Both the position numbers and the translations under genes were made by a program. This document shows, in pieces, positions 9,806 through 18,281 of a stretch of DNA of 64,000 nucleotides (positions are counted from its first letter, which is position 1; every line of letters starts with the position of its first letter). The notes under the pieces were generated by a model. It had not been told where the DNA came from. It did no database searches and saw only the letters and a list, made by a program, of their open reading frames with translations. The DNA comes from CAWHHZ01 sp963829355 (lineage in GTDB: Bacteria; Acidobacteriota; Thermoanaerobaculia; Gp7-AA8; JAHWKK01), in contig CAWHHZ010000013.1 in the NCBI GenBank assembly GCA_963829355.1, positions 248,001-312,000 on the forward strand, read 5' to 3'.

Positions 9806-11227
9806 ATGGCCCGTACGATCGATCAGCTCGCTGAACTGAGCGAAGAACCAGCGGTACGACGGCGTTTCGATCTCCGGAACGTCGTCGTCACCCGCTGGTT
9901 TCTTTTTGTTTCGTGGTTCCCGCTGCTCGCGATCGCGGGTGCGGCCGGGGGTGTTCGGTCGCTCGTGATTGGCGCCGGCGCCTTCACCGTCATCGTTCTT
10001 TTCTTCGTTTTCCGGAGAATCGAACCACGGCAGAAGGAGCCGAAAGGTCGCCTTCTCGACCGGCTCGCCGAACTGATCTCACCCCACGTCCGGGGAACCG
10101 TTCTCGTTTATCTCGTCACCCAGTACATGCTTCTGATTACGGGTGTATACGGGACCGACAATGTTGTCCCGTGGTTCATCATTTATCCGATGCTGATGCT
10201 GCTCTTCCGGTTTTCTCCATCGGAATTCATCCTTCTCCACGGAACCTATCTGGCGATGGCCGTGGTCGAGCGGTGGACGGCATGGGCCTTCGGACATACG
10301 AACCAGTCGCTGGCCGATTTCGTCATTCCGGTCTGTCTGGGTGCTCTGTCGGTCAACGCGATGGCGCTCGGAGCCGAGCTCTTTCTGACGAGACGATTCC
10401 GGCGTGAATTCGTCCGTGAATGGAGGGCGGCGCGTGAGTCGTATCAGGAGCGTGCTCGGATGCGGCAGGAGCTCGAGTTCGCGCGGGAGATCCAGCTCAG
10501 CATGCTTCCGAAATCAAGTCCCGAGCTGGAGTGGCTCGACATCGCCACGGTCTCGCTCCCGGCAACGGAGGTCGGTGGTGACTACTACGACTTCTTTCCG
10601 GTCGAGGGGCGGAAAATGGCTGTGGTCGTTGGTGACGTCGCGGGGCACGGACTCGCGTCGGGGCTCGTTCTCAGCGGCGTCAGAAGCTGCCTCACGCTTC
10701 TCGCCGACGATCTTCGTAACCCGGTGGAGGTGATCTCACGCCTCCACGCCATGATCCGCAAGACGGCGAGCCACCGGATGCTCGTCACGCTCTCGATCCT
10801 CCTGCTCGACCCGGAAACGGATGAGGCAGTTCTCACAAGTGCCGGCCATCCGCCTCTGCTGGTACGTCGCAGGAGCGGCGAGGTCGAGGAGATCGGAATC
10901 GATTCTCTTCCGCTCGGGGCCGCGATGCTGGAGCACTTCGAGACCAGACGGTTTCGACTCGAAGAGGGTGACGTGATTCTGATTCAGACCGACGGCGTGT
11001 ACGAGATGCGTGATGAGGAAGGGGACCTCTTCGGTCTCGACCGGCTCGTCGACCGCATGGCCGTGCACCATCCGGAGAGGGGCTCGAAGGATCTCAGAGA
11101 CGCGATCATCAGGGATCTCTGGGAGTATCGCGGAACTGCCGCACAGGAAGACGACCTCACGATCCTCGCCCTCACATGGAAGCCGCGGCGGCCAGTAGAG
11201 GCCGACAAACGCGCACTGTCATCCTGA
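9806..11227 (+). CDS. Membrane-anchored SpoIIE/RsbU-type PP2C serine phosphatase
   Basis: A 473-residue protein with about five or six N-terminal membrane helices (residues about 28-200), a short coiled linker, and a PPM/SpoIIE phosphatase domain (about 220-460). Mn-binding and catalytic signatures are visible: LPATEVGGDYYDFF, VVGDVAGHGLASGL, AGHPPLL, LIQTDGVYE and AQEDDLTIL. Such proteins usually dephosphorylate an anti-anti-sigma factor (STAS) and so release a stress or developmental response. No STAS or anti-sigma gene is adjacent. The final residues LSS and the stop codon come from a GTCATCCTGA repeat, so the original C-terminus may have been slightly different. Confidence 0.88.
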   Translation: MARTIDQLAELSEEPAVRRRFDLRNVVVTRWFLFVSWFPLLAIAGAAGGVRSLVIGAGAFTVIVLFFVFRRIEPRQKEPKGRLLDRLAELISPHVRGTVLVYLVTQYMLLITGVYGTDNVVPWFIIYPMLMLLFRFSPSEFILLHGTYLAMAVVERWTAWAFGHTNQSLADFVIPVCLGALSVNAMALGAELFLTRRFRREFVREWRAARESYQERARMRQELEFAREIQLSMLPKSSPELEWLDIATVSLPATEVGGDYYDFFPVEGRKMAVVVGDVAGHGLASGLVLSGVRSCLTLLADDLRNPVEVISRLHAMIRKTASHRMLVTLSILLLDPETDEAVLTSAGHPPLLVRRRSGEVEEIGIDSLPLGAAMLEHFETRRFRLEEGDVILIQTDGVYEMRDEEGDLFGLDRLVDRMAVHHPERGSKDLRDAIIRDLWEYRGTAAQEDDLTILALTWKPRRPVEADKRALSS

Positions 11228-11376
11228 CCCCGCTCCGCGGGGGAAGGATCGGGTGCGTCCTGACTGTCGCGTACTCAGGTCGTGAGAGTTGGGCCGTACG
11301 CGATCCTTCGACCGTCCCTTCGGCTTCGCTCAGGGCAGACCTGCTCCCGCTTCGCGGTCCGGCGGCTCAGGATGAC
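11218..11376. repeat. GTCATCCTGA palindromic repeat, copy overlapping the phosphatase gene end
   Basis: It begins GTCATCCTGACCCCGCTCC and ends GGCGGCTCAGGATGAC, so the ends are inverted repeats. The interior contains the family's recurrent words ACGCGATCCTTCG and GTCCTGACTGTCGCG. The first bases form the last codons and TGA stop of the phosphatase gene. Confidence 0.8.
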
Positions 11377-11434
11377 AGTGGGAACCATGCGTGCGCGGCG
11401 ACAGAACCCCTCCCACGGGAAGAGAACGCCGCCG

Positions 11435-11854
11435 ATGCCGTTTGTTTCAGGCATGAACGGCTCTGCCAGACGCTCCCGGGGATTCACGCTGATCGAAGTT
11501 CTCTTCGGTCTCCTGATCCTCGGACTCGTCATGACGACGTCTCTGGCCGTGTTCTACGAAAGAGAGAACACGATCCGATCCGCGGAGGAGGCCATTCTCG
11601 CGTGGCAGGCGATCGCAAACGAGGCGGAACTGCTCCGATTCGAGCCATGGGGGAGTCTCGGTGAAGGAGAGCTCGGCGCATTTCGTGGCGATCTGCGGAT
11701 TCTGGGCGGACTCGAGAACCCGGAAACGATCATCGAAGTCGCGGACGGGGGCCCCGGAATCAAGGAGCTGACGCTGCGAGTCGAATGGGGCGACGGGCGT
11801 TCGGCGAGTGCCACCGTGCTGCGTACGGACACCGGAGGGACGAATCTCTGGTGA
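11435..11854 (+). CDS. Type IV pilin-like minor pseudopilin, prepilin N-methylation motif
   Basis: About 139 residues from ATG 11435 (GGGAAGAG lies 10 bases upstream; ATG 11453 is an alternative). The N-terminus has the prepilin peptidase site RGFTLIEVLFGLLILGLV: cleavage after Gly, Glu at +5, then the hydrophobic helix that packs into a pilus or pseudopilus. The rest is a small periplasmic domain. It is first of three overlapping genes with this architecture, an arrangement like gspI-gspJ-gspK of type II secretion or minor pilins of type IV pili. No secretion ATPase or secretin is nearby. Confidence 0.8.
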   Translation: MPFVSGMNGSARRSRGFTLIEVLFGLLILGLVMTTSLAVFYERENTIRSAEEAILAWQAIANEAELLRFEPWGSLGEGELGAFRGDLRILGGLENPETIIEVADGGPGIKELTLRVEWGDGRSASATVLRTDTGGTNLW

Positions 11855-12333
11855 GACGACGCGGCTCGAGAGGAATGACTGCGGTCGAGGTCGTGATCGC
11901 GCTGGCGATCTTCGGTGTCCTGCTGCTGATCCTGACTTCGCTCCAGGTGGAGTTTCTCCGGTTCGACAGGGACGCGGATCTGCGCCTCTTCGACCATCCG
12001 CAGCATCTGGCGGTTCTCGAGCGCCTCCGACGTGACGTCCAGGATTCAGTCTCGTATCCGCTCATGTGGGAGGGATGGCTCCAGTCGAACACAACCCTGA
12101 TTCTCCGGCTTTCGGAGAAAGAGGTCGTCGTCTGGCGCTTCGAGGCAGAGGAAGCAGAACGCTTACACTGGCTGGACGAAAATCTCGATGAGCGATGGGC
12201 CGCCCACGGGCTTCCGCGATTCGAGCTGGCCGCGGCCGAGGTGGCGCCCGACAGGTTCGGCGTACGGTTGCAGGGGTACGGTCGCGATGAGCAGCTCGTG
12301 CTCGAACAGGTGGTATTTCCCCGTGCGCGCTAA
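11851..12333 (+). CDS. Pseudopilin-like protein, GspJ-type position
   Basis: Starts at GTG 11851, overlapping the previous stop (GTGA). The 160-residue product has a short basic leader, then GMTAVEVVIALAIFGVLLLIL. This is a prepilin-like site with Glu at +5 and a hydrophobic helix, followed by a roughly 120-residue periplasmic domain. Size and second place in the trio suit a GspJ-like pseudopilin tip component, but the sequence is divergent. Confidence 0.75.
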   Translation: MRRRGSRGMTAVEVVIALAIFGVLLLILTSLQVEFLRFDRDADLRLFDHPQHLAVLERLRRDVQDSVSYPLMWEGWLQSNTTLILRLSEKEVVVWRFEAEEAERLHWLDENLDERWAAHGLPRFELAAAEVAPDRFGVRLQGYGRDEQLVLEQVVFPRAR

Positions 12334-12718
12334 ACCTTCAGAGAGAGGTTTCGTACTTCTGAGCGTATTGCTGATCGCCGTGCTCTACTTCGGTCTGATC
12401 GAGCTGCTGCTCCAGGACGCCTCGCAGCGCTCGAGGGACGCGCGACGTTTTCGAGCGGTGGTCACGGCAAATATCTACGCGGAGAATGCTGCCGAACTCG
12501 CGGCCACCGATATGGTCGGACTGAGCACGAACGAAGCGTCCGCTGAAATCGATGGAGGCTCAATGTTTGGAACATACAGACGTGTGGGGGAGAATGGCTT
12601 CGTGCTGGAAGCTACCGGAGCCACGCGAGGAGGATTCGCGACGAAAAGAACTGTCACAATCGAGGGTGAGGTAGTGGGAACATCGGTTACGATTCACCGG
12701 ACCCGGCACGGGCAGTAA
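12323..12718 (+). CDS. Third pilin-like membrane protein of the trio (GspK/PilX-like position)
   Basis: The best start is GTG 12323, overlapping the previous gene by 11 bases and giving 131 residues: MRAKPSERGFVLLSVLLIAVLYFGLIELLL. The segment after RGF resembles a prepilin leader and helix but lacks Glu at +5, as in GspK and PilX-type proteins. The length is far below full GspK (about 300 residues), so it is a reduced version or a different minor pilin. It is translationally coupled to the two preceding genes. Confidence 0.65.
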   Translation: MRAKPSERGFVLLSVLLIAVLYFGLIELLLQDASQRSRDARRFRAVVTANIYAENAAELAATDMVGLSTNEASAEIDGGSMFGTYRRVGENGFVLEATGATRGGFATKRTVTIEGEVVGTSVTIHRTRHGQ

Positions 12719-12782
12719 TGCTGAAACGTCGCCGCGCCATGAAGGGAATTCTCAGCCTGTATAACCGTTCGGTGAGCCTCGG

Positions 12783-14834
12783 ATGATTGAATCGATGGAG
12801 TTCGTGCGGGCGATGTATGTCGTGCGGGGGCTGATGGCCTTCGTCCTGGCACTCCTGCTCCTCACGTTCTACAAACGCTACCGCCAGTCTTACCTCAAGC
12901 ACTGGACGTTCAGCTGGCTGTCGCTCTCGATCTACTACCTCGCTGCGAGCATCAGCCTCTTTCTTGCCTTCGAGACGTCCGCCACTGATCCGCTGCGGAT
13001 GATGACGAGCTCGATTGCCGGTGTGATGGGATACCTCCAGGTCGGTTGGCTCCTGTTCGGGGCTTACGAGCTCCTGAGTCGCTCCCACGTGAAGCGCAAG
13101 ACGGCCCGATGGGTTCTTCCGATGCTGGCGGTGCTCGGGTTGACCGGATCGCTCCTTTTCCTTGGAGGTTCTCCCGGGCTTCGGGTGTTTACGAGAGTCG
13201 GCGTCTACAGTCTGTTCTCAGCGGGTGCTTTCCTGATCGCCGGCTCGTTCATCTGGCGAGCCGACCATTTCCGCAATGGTTTCGGCTACCGGCTACTCGC
13301 GATCTCGTTCTTCGCCTACTCCTTCGGTGCCATCAGCAACTTCGCCCTCAATGTGTACGGACTGATGGGGAACTTCCCTTCGACCGTTGAGGTGAGCGCC
13401 GGAATGCTCGATTTCCTGTACCTCGCACTGATGGGTCTCGGCATGATCGCGACGCTGCTCGAAGACGAACGGCAGGCGTCACATCTTGCTCTCACCGAGA
13501 TTGAGCACCTCACCTATCACGACACCGTCACCGGTCTCCCGAACCGGCCGTTCTTCATGGACCGGCTGATCATCGCGACCGGCATGGCCGATCGCAACCG
13601 GACCAAGCTCGGCGTCCTTCTGATCGATCTCGACCGGTTCAAGGACATCAACGACTCACTCGGACACTACATCGGCGATGCGGTGCTGAAAGTCGTGGCC
13701 GAGCGCCTCCGTTCATCGCTCGAGAAGAATTACGAGGATGCCGTGATCGCGAGACTGGGGGCCGACGAGTTCGCGATCATGATTCCGGAGGTGCGGGACG
13801 TCGAGAAGGTCTCGCAGGTGGCCGACTCACTTCTCGAGTCTCTCAAGACTCCCGTCGAGGTCCAGCAGATGGAGCTCTACGTCACGGGCAGCATCGGCCT
13901 GAGCGTCTATCCCGACGACGCTGACGGTGCTGAAACGCTCGTTCGAAATGCCGACACGGCCATGTATCGTGCGAAAGACCAGGGAAGGGACCGGCACAGC
14001 GTCTACGCCTCTGCCATGAGCCAGCTCGCGCATCAGCGTCTGGAGCTCGAGAATCTTCTCCGCAAAGCGATCCAGAACGACGAGTTCGTCCTGCATTACC
14101 AGCCACTGATCGAGGTGAGTACGAACCGCGCCTTCGGTGTCGAGGCGCTGATCCGCTGGGCTCACCCGACGCTCGGGCTGATCCCTCCGAACGACTTCAT
14201 TCCTCTCGCTGAGGAGACGGGGCTGATCGTGCAGATCGGGGAATGGGTTCTCGAGACTGCCTGCGCCGAGATCTCGAAGATCCAGAAGGTGATGGGCCCG
14301 GACTTCAGCGTCTCGGTCAATCTCTCCCCCCGTCAGTTCTATCAGCAGGATCTGCCGAACAAGGTCTCGAACATTCTGAAGATCAACGAGATCTTCCCCT
14401 CCGCTCTGGTCCTCGAGATCACGGAAGGGGATGCGATGAGAAATGCCGAGACGACGATCGAGACGATGAACCGGCTCAAGCGCGTCGGTGTGAAGCTGGC
14501 GGTCGATGACTTCGGAACCGGCTACTCTTCACTCGACTATCTGAAGCGGTTCCCGATCGATGCGTTGAAGCTCGATCGCACGTTCGTCAAGGACATCGAG
14601 ACCGACAACGACGACGCGGCGATCGCGACGGCCGTGATCGCGATGGCGCACAGTCTGGGACTCAAGGTCGTCGCCGAGGGAGTCGAGAACGAGGCACAGC
14701 TCGGATTCCTGCGGAAACAGCGTTGCGACCACATTCAGGGCTTCTTCTACAGCAAGGCTCTCTCTTTCCCCGATCTCAGAACCTATCTCGCGCAGCCGAT
14801 GAAAGACGACTCGGAAGAGAGCCTTCCTTCGTAA
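12783..14834 (+). CDS. Membrane-bound GGDEF-EAL cyclic-di-GMP signalling protein
   Basis: 683 residues. About seven predicted membrane helices (residues 10-230) form a sensory region. A GGDEF domain follows (about 240-405), whose signature reads RLGADEFAIMI (GGDEF changed to GADEF), with LIDLDRFKDIND present. The EAL domain (about 415-670) keeps its catalytic set: VEALIRW, VNLSPRQF, LEITEGDAM, VDDFGTGYSS, LKLDRTF and AEGVENEAQL. Phosphodiesterase activity is therefore likely, and cyclase activity uncertain. Start at ATG 12783; an in-frame second ATG follows at 12795. Confidence 0.9.
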   Translation: MIESMEFVRAMYVVRGLMAFVLALLLLTFYKRYRQSYLKHWTFSWLSLSIYYLAASISLFLAFETSATDPLRMMTSSIAGVMGYLQVGWLLFGAYELLSRSHVKRKTARWVLPMLAVLGLTGSLLFLGGSPGLRVFTRVGVYSLFSAGAFLIAGSFIWRADHFRNGFGYRLLAISFFAYSFGAISNFALNVYGLMGNFPSTVEVSAGMLDFLYLALMGLGMIATLLEDERQASHLALTEIEHLTYHDTVTGLPNRPFFMDRLIIATGMADRNRTKLGVLLIDLDRFKDINDSLGHYIGDAVLKVVAERLRSSLEKNYEDAVIARLGADEFAIMIPEVRDVEKVSQVADSLLESLKTPVEVQQMELYVTGSIGLSVYPDDADGAETLVRNADTAMYRAKDQGRDRHSVYASAMSQLAHQRLELENLLRKAIQNDEFVLHYQPLIEVSTNRAFGVEALIRWAHPTLGLIPPNDFIPLAEETGLIVQIGEWVLETACAEISKIQKVMGPDFSVSVNLSPRQFYQQDLPNKVSNILKINEIFPSALVLEITEGDAMRNAETTIETMNRLKRVGVKLAVDDFGTGYSSLDYLKRFPIDALKLDRTFVKDIETDNDDAAIATAVIAMAHSLGLKVVAEGVENEAQLGFLRKQRCDHIQGFFYSKALSFPDLRTYLAQPMKDDSEESLPS

Positions 14835-14918
14835 GTCCGGTGAGTGGCGCCCCTGAGCTGTCGCCATTGGATAGCCGCTCAGGATGACGCGCTTTACGTG
14901 GTGGCAAGTTCGGATCTG

Positions 14919-15548
14919 TCAGCCCACTATCGTTCGCAGCACCGCTCTCACAGGTCCCGCATCACCGTGACGCAACTTGAGCGGGGGCGCGATCAACTCG
15001 TAGCGGCCGGCTTCGACGTGGGATAGTACGAGCCCCTCGAGGATCGCCATGTCGTGGCGTGCCACGGCCTGATGTGACTCGAGCGCCTTGGAGTCAGCAG
15101 GGTCGATCGAGGGAGTATCGATCCCGACGAGCCGGACGCCCTTTGACGCGAGGAAGTCGATCACCTCCGGGGAGAGGCTCGTGAACGAATCACGCCACGA
15201 TGCGGGATCGGGAAACGAGTCGGTGCGAAACAGCACGCGCTCGCTCCACTCACGATCAATTGTAAGGTCGTCCGGCGTGATGCGGCGCGGTCCGGCGGCT
15301 CTCACGTCGAGCACGTCGCACGCCCCGATGTAGAGCTCGAGCGGACGCTCGCCGATCGCCGCACCGCCTCGGATGTAATGACTCGGCGCGTCGGCATGCG
15401 CCCCCAGATGGACCGTTCCGTTCATCGAGGAAAGCGTCAGATGATCGCCCCGATCGATGTCGAGACTCGCCGAGCGAGCGAACGGAACGTCGCCCGGAAA
15501 TACGGCGATCCGCTCGTCAATCGTGGGAGAGATGTCGATTAGGGTCAT
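14919..15548 (-). CDS. kynB: Kynurenine formamidase (KynB type, cyclase family)
   Basis: A 209-residue member of the metal-dependent cyclase/formamidase family. It has the typical start DISPTIDERIAVFPGD and the metal-binding signature HLGAHADAPSHY (HxGxHxDxPxH). KynB hydrolyses N-formylkynurenine to kynurenine in tryptophan catabolism. It is the most downstream gene of a minus-strand aromatic-amine cluster. The bases directly before its ATG are a tandem array of the 8-base unit CTCAACGA, with no Shine-Dalgarno sequence visible, so its translation signal is unusual. Other cyclase-family roles are possible, but length and motif favour KynB. Confidence 0.85.
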   Translation of the reverse strand: MTLIDISPTIDERIAVFPGDVPFARSASLDIDRGDHLTLSSMNGTVHLGAHADAPSHYIRGGAAIGERPLELYIGACDVLDVRAAGPRRITPDDLTIDREWSERVLFRTDSFPDPASWRDSFTSLSPEVIDFLASKGVRLVGIDTPSIDPADSKALESHQAVARHDMAILEGLVLSHVEAGRYELIAPPLKLRHGDAGPVRAVLRTIVG

Positions 15549-15642
15549 TGAGTCGTTGAGTCGTTGAGTCGTTGAGTCGTTGAGGTCATTGAGTCGTTGA
15601 GGTCATTGAGTCGTTGAGGTCATTGAGTCATTGAGTCGTTGA
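15546..15642. repeat. Tandem array of 8-base unit TCGTTGAG (with TCATTGAG and 9-base variants)
   Basis: About twelve units on the plus strand, TCGTTGAG alternating with GTCATTGAG. The array starts at the kynB start codon (the ATG is within a unit) and continues through its 5' leader. It faces an inverted array at 15797-15905. Confidence 0.9.
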
Positions 15643-15796
15643 TATCAGTGTCATGTAATTCTTTGGTTCGTTGCGGCCCTAAGTGTCATTGAGCGAACCA
15701 ATTGAGATGGATTTTTCTGGCGACACGGCATATGTACGATACCTGCTCCTCCCTGTCCATTCCCTGCCAGATCAGGCCCACGACCCAACACACTGA

Positions 15797-15905
15797 AGAC
15801 TCAATGACCCAATGACTCAATGACTCAATGACCAATGACCAATGACTCAATGACCCAATGACTCAATGACTCAAGGACTCAATGACCCAATGACCCAACG
15901 ACTCA
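15797..15905. repeat. Inverted partner array of ACTCAATG/ACCCAATG units
   Basis: About thirteen units of ACTCAATG, ACCCAATG or shortened ACCAATG. As reverse complement they match the array at 15546-15642, so both arrays with the 154-base spacer could form a long imperfect hairpin. The array ends at the stop of the upstream minus-strand gene. The spacer between the arrays holds no gene. Confidence 0.88.
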
Positions 15906-15907
15906 TC

Positions 15908-17266
15908 TCAACATTCCGCGACCGCCTTGAACTCGATTGCGATTGGAGTCGGGAGGGAGTCGACACCGACCGTCGTCCTCGCAGGTGGATTCTTTCCGAA
16001 GTGCTCTGCCCAGATGCGGTTGAAGACGGGGAAGTCGCGTTTCATGTCGGTGAGGAAGACCGTCACATCGATCAGCTTGTCGCTCGAGCTTCCGGACTCC
16101 TCGAGAACACCTTCGAGGTTCCGGATGACCGATCTCGTCTGCGCCTCGATGTCGTAGCTGACCAATGCTCCCTCATCGTCGAATTCATTTCCCGGTACGG
16201 AGTCATCGTCGGGATTGCGGGGGCCGATTCCGGAGAGGTAGAGCAGATTGCCGACACGCCTGGCGTGCGGGTATGCGCCGACTGGCTTCGGTGCACCGCC
16301 CGCGAACACGCGCGAGTCGCTCGCTCGCCGTCCACGCCCCGAGGCTTCGGTCCTGTGCTCCGCATCATCGGAAGGGGTGTTGGCGAGCTGATCGATCGTG
16401 ATCTCGTCATACTCTTTCTCGAACTCACGGGGCTCGTCGGTCGGAGTCAGCTCGACGATCCCTGCTCCGGTGCCCCAGACCGGCTGATAGTCCCAGACCT
16501 TGCCGCGGTACTGGTTGTTCTCGCCCGCGAGTGCGGCGAGCCACCAGATCGCCTTGAATCCCATGTCCGCGTTCGCCTCATCCGCGAACTGGCGGACGAG
16601 CTCGTTCACATCCTCGAGCCGGCCGTCGTCGAAGATTTCGAGGATCTTTCGATTCCACTCGTCGTCCTTCTGAGAGGAGACCGAGTCGTTTGCCGGATCG
16701 ATGTCGCGGACGTGATAGCGATTCGAGAGATTGGTGACGGCGACGACAATCGTCTTCTTTCCGGAGCGTTCGATCGCTTCACGTCCACACCGTCCGAGTA
16801 GTCTCATCTCGTCCCGCTCCGCGTAGATGTTGCACGAGACGATTGACGCAGGGATGCGATTGTCCGGGTTCAGGAGCTTGAGGGCGACCACCGACCCCGT
16901 GTCGACCGGAAAGCCATGGTAGTTCACCGTTGCGGCCTGCATGTCGTGCTCTTTGGCGATGTCGCGGTAGAGCTGGCCGAAATCGGAGTCGATCCGGAGC
17001 TCGTAGGGGATCTCACCGAGCTCGTACCAGTTCTGATCGACGAGCGTCCACTTCGGAGCGGGCGCCACCTGAAAGAGGTGTCCGATGACGGAGAACCATT
17101 GCGTTGACAGGACCAGAAGCAGTTCTGCGTCCGACGCGGCGATCTCTTTGCCGATCGATTCGTAGCTCCGCCGCAGCGACGCCCAGCCCTCGTTCTTCTC
17201 GGGAGCCAGATAGAAGTGAGGCTGGCCCGGGACGACGTAGATCTTTCTGATCAGATCGTCGCTCAC
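15908..17266 (-). CDS. Fusion: 2-aminophenol 1,6-dioxygenase alpha subunit + RidA-type 2-aminomuconate deaminase
   Basis: 452 residues in two parts. Residues about 1-285 are a LigB-superfamily extradiol dioxygenase subunit of the AmnA/CnbC-alpha type (VVPGQPHFYLAPEKNEGWASL, YHGFPVDTGSV). Residues about 325-452 are a RidA/YjgF domain closest in pattern to 2-aminomuconate deaminase (AmnD/NbaF): VGAYPHARRVGNLLYLSG, YDIEAQTRSVIRNL, PARTTVGVDSLP. An Asp/Glu/Arg-rich linker joins them. In known pathways the alpha subunit pairs with the catalytic beta subunit, and the deaminase acts two steps later. Its start overlaps the end of the beta-subunit gene by 4 bases. The substrate (2-aminophenol or a carboxylated analogue) is not shown by sequence. 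Confidence 0.85.
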   Translation of the reverse strand: MSDDLIRKIYVVPGQPHFYLAPEKNEGWASLRRSYESIGKEIAASDAELLLVLSTQWFSVIGHLFQVAPAPKWTLVDQNWYELGEIPYELRIDSDFGQLYRDIAKEHDMQAATVNYHGFPVDTGSVVALKLLNPDNRIPASIVSCNIYAERDEMRLLGRCGREAIERSGKKTIVVAVTNLSNRYHVRDIDPANDSVSSQKDDEWNRKILEIFDDGRLEDVNELVRQFADEANADMGFKAIWWLAALAGENNQYRGKVWDYQPVWGTGAGIVELTPTDEPREFEKEYDEITIDQLANTPSDDAEHRTEASGRGRRASDSRVFAGGAPKPVGAYPHARRVGNLLYLSGIGPRNPDDDSVPGNEFDDEGALVSYDIEAQTRSVIRNLEGVLEESGSSSDKLIDVTVFLTDMKRDFPVFNRIWAEHFGKNPPARTTVGVDSLPTPIAIEFKAVAEC

Positions 17267-18187
17267 GATGCCTCCGCGGCGACCGTGGCGGTCGCACCCT
17301 TTTTTTCATGGTCCCAGCCGACGACCGCGTTGCCGGTGCCGATCACCGTCCAGTAGCCGTAGATCTCCGCCGGGTAGTCGGGAAAGTCGAGAGCCGACAG
17401 CATCCATGCGAGCGATCCCGCTTTCACCTCGCTCACCGCGTGATCGATGAACTCCGGCAGCACCGAGATCAGCTCCTTCGTGCGACCGGTCCGCATCATG
17501 TCGAGGACTTCCATGTCCCAGAGGTATCCGGCGTGCTGGTAGACGTGCTCGCGCGACATGTCTTCGGGAATGTCGGGCTCAGTCGTGAAATGGCGGTGCG
17601 AGAGCGTGTTCGAAGCGAGCAGCACGGCGCGCTTTCCGCTCTTCTCGATCGCGCGTTTGGTCGCCTGACCTAGTCGGATCATTTCCTGCTGCCCGACCTC
17701 ATTCGAGAAGTAGTAGGGAGAATTGTTCGAGGAGATGCCGACAATCGGAATGTCCCACTCCGGATTCATCATGTGACACGAGACGATCGTCCCGTAATCG
17801 ACCCTGAACGACGGATTCCTCATCATCTTCGTCGTCAGCCCATCCGCACGTCCCTCCTCGGCGATCAGCTCCGCAAGCTCGACGTCGACCTTGATGTCGT
17901 ACTTGTAGCGGAAGAGGTTCGGGAAGATCGGGTCAACGGAAAGACCATGAAACTCATCGACCCCGAGGAAAGTGATGACCGATCATCGTCTGCCAGTGCG
18001 GACTGTGGACGAGAAAGACGTCCGGCTTCCGCGCGAGAAACTGCTTCCGCGCTCGCTCGTACCCCCAGCGCAGAACCTCCCATCCGCATTCCGACTTCGG
18101 CTCGTTCCGCCAGTGATTTTCGCCGTACACGATGTGCGGCGGGTGCGGCGCCAGCATCCCCGCGATGATCTGTCCGTTCGTGGTCAC
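17263..18187 (-). pseudogene. 2-aminophenol 1,6-dioxygenase beta (catalytic) subunit, one-base frameshift
   Basis: Best start is GTG 18187, preceded by GGAGG at good spacing; an ATG at 18238 would add 17 residues. The first frame has MLAPHPPHIVYGENHW and VHSPHWQTMIGHHF, the two His-containing metal-site regions of LigB-type dioxygenases. It then runs into PRGR and a stop. One extra C near 17967 explains this, since the adjacent frame continues LGVDEFHGLSVDPIFPNLF without a gap through to 17263. The corrected protein is about 307 residues, normal for the family. It pairs with the downstream alpha-deaminase fusion. A sequencing error is more likely than decay, because both halves are fully conserved. 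Confidence 0.85.
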
Positions 18188-18229
18188 GATGAATCCTCCG
18201 ATTGCTTCCCGAATACGCGATCCATTGGC

Positions 18230-18255
18230 TCTAAGCAAAGTTGACTTTGCTTAGA
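18230..18255. promoter_or_regulatory. Perfect 11-bp palindrome between the dehydrogenase and dioxygenase genes, putative operator
   Basis: TCTAAGCAAAG, spacer TTGA, then CTTTGCTTAGA: perfect 11-base arms in an AT-rich island. It lies 43 bases upstream of the dioxygenase beta-subunit start and 27 bases after the aldehyde dehydrogenase stop. No U-tract follows on the minus strand, so an operator for a dimeric regulator is more likely than a terminator. Function is inferred. Confidence 0.6.
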
Positions 18256-18281
18256 TGAATTTTTCGGCCTAAGTCTCGTAT

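Noticed and set aside
15546..15905. Repeat arrays considered as a CRISPR
   Set aside because: Units are 8-9 bases with no unique spacers and no cas genes are in the window.
18230..18255. Palindrome considered as an intrinsic terminator of the dehydrogenase gene
   Set aside because: No U-tract follows on the minus strand and the stem is AT-rich; an operator fits better.
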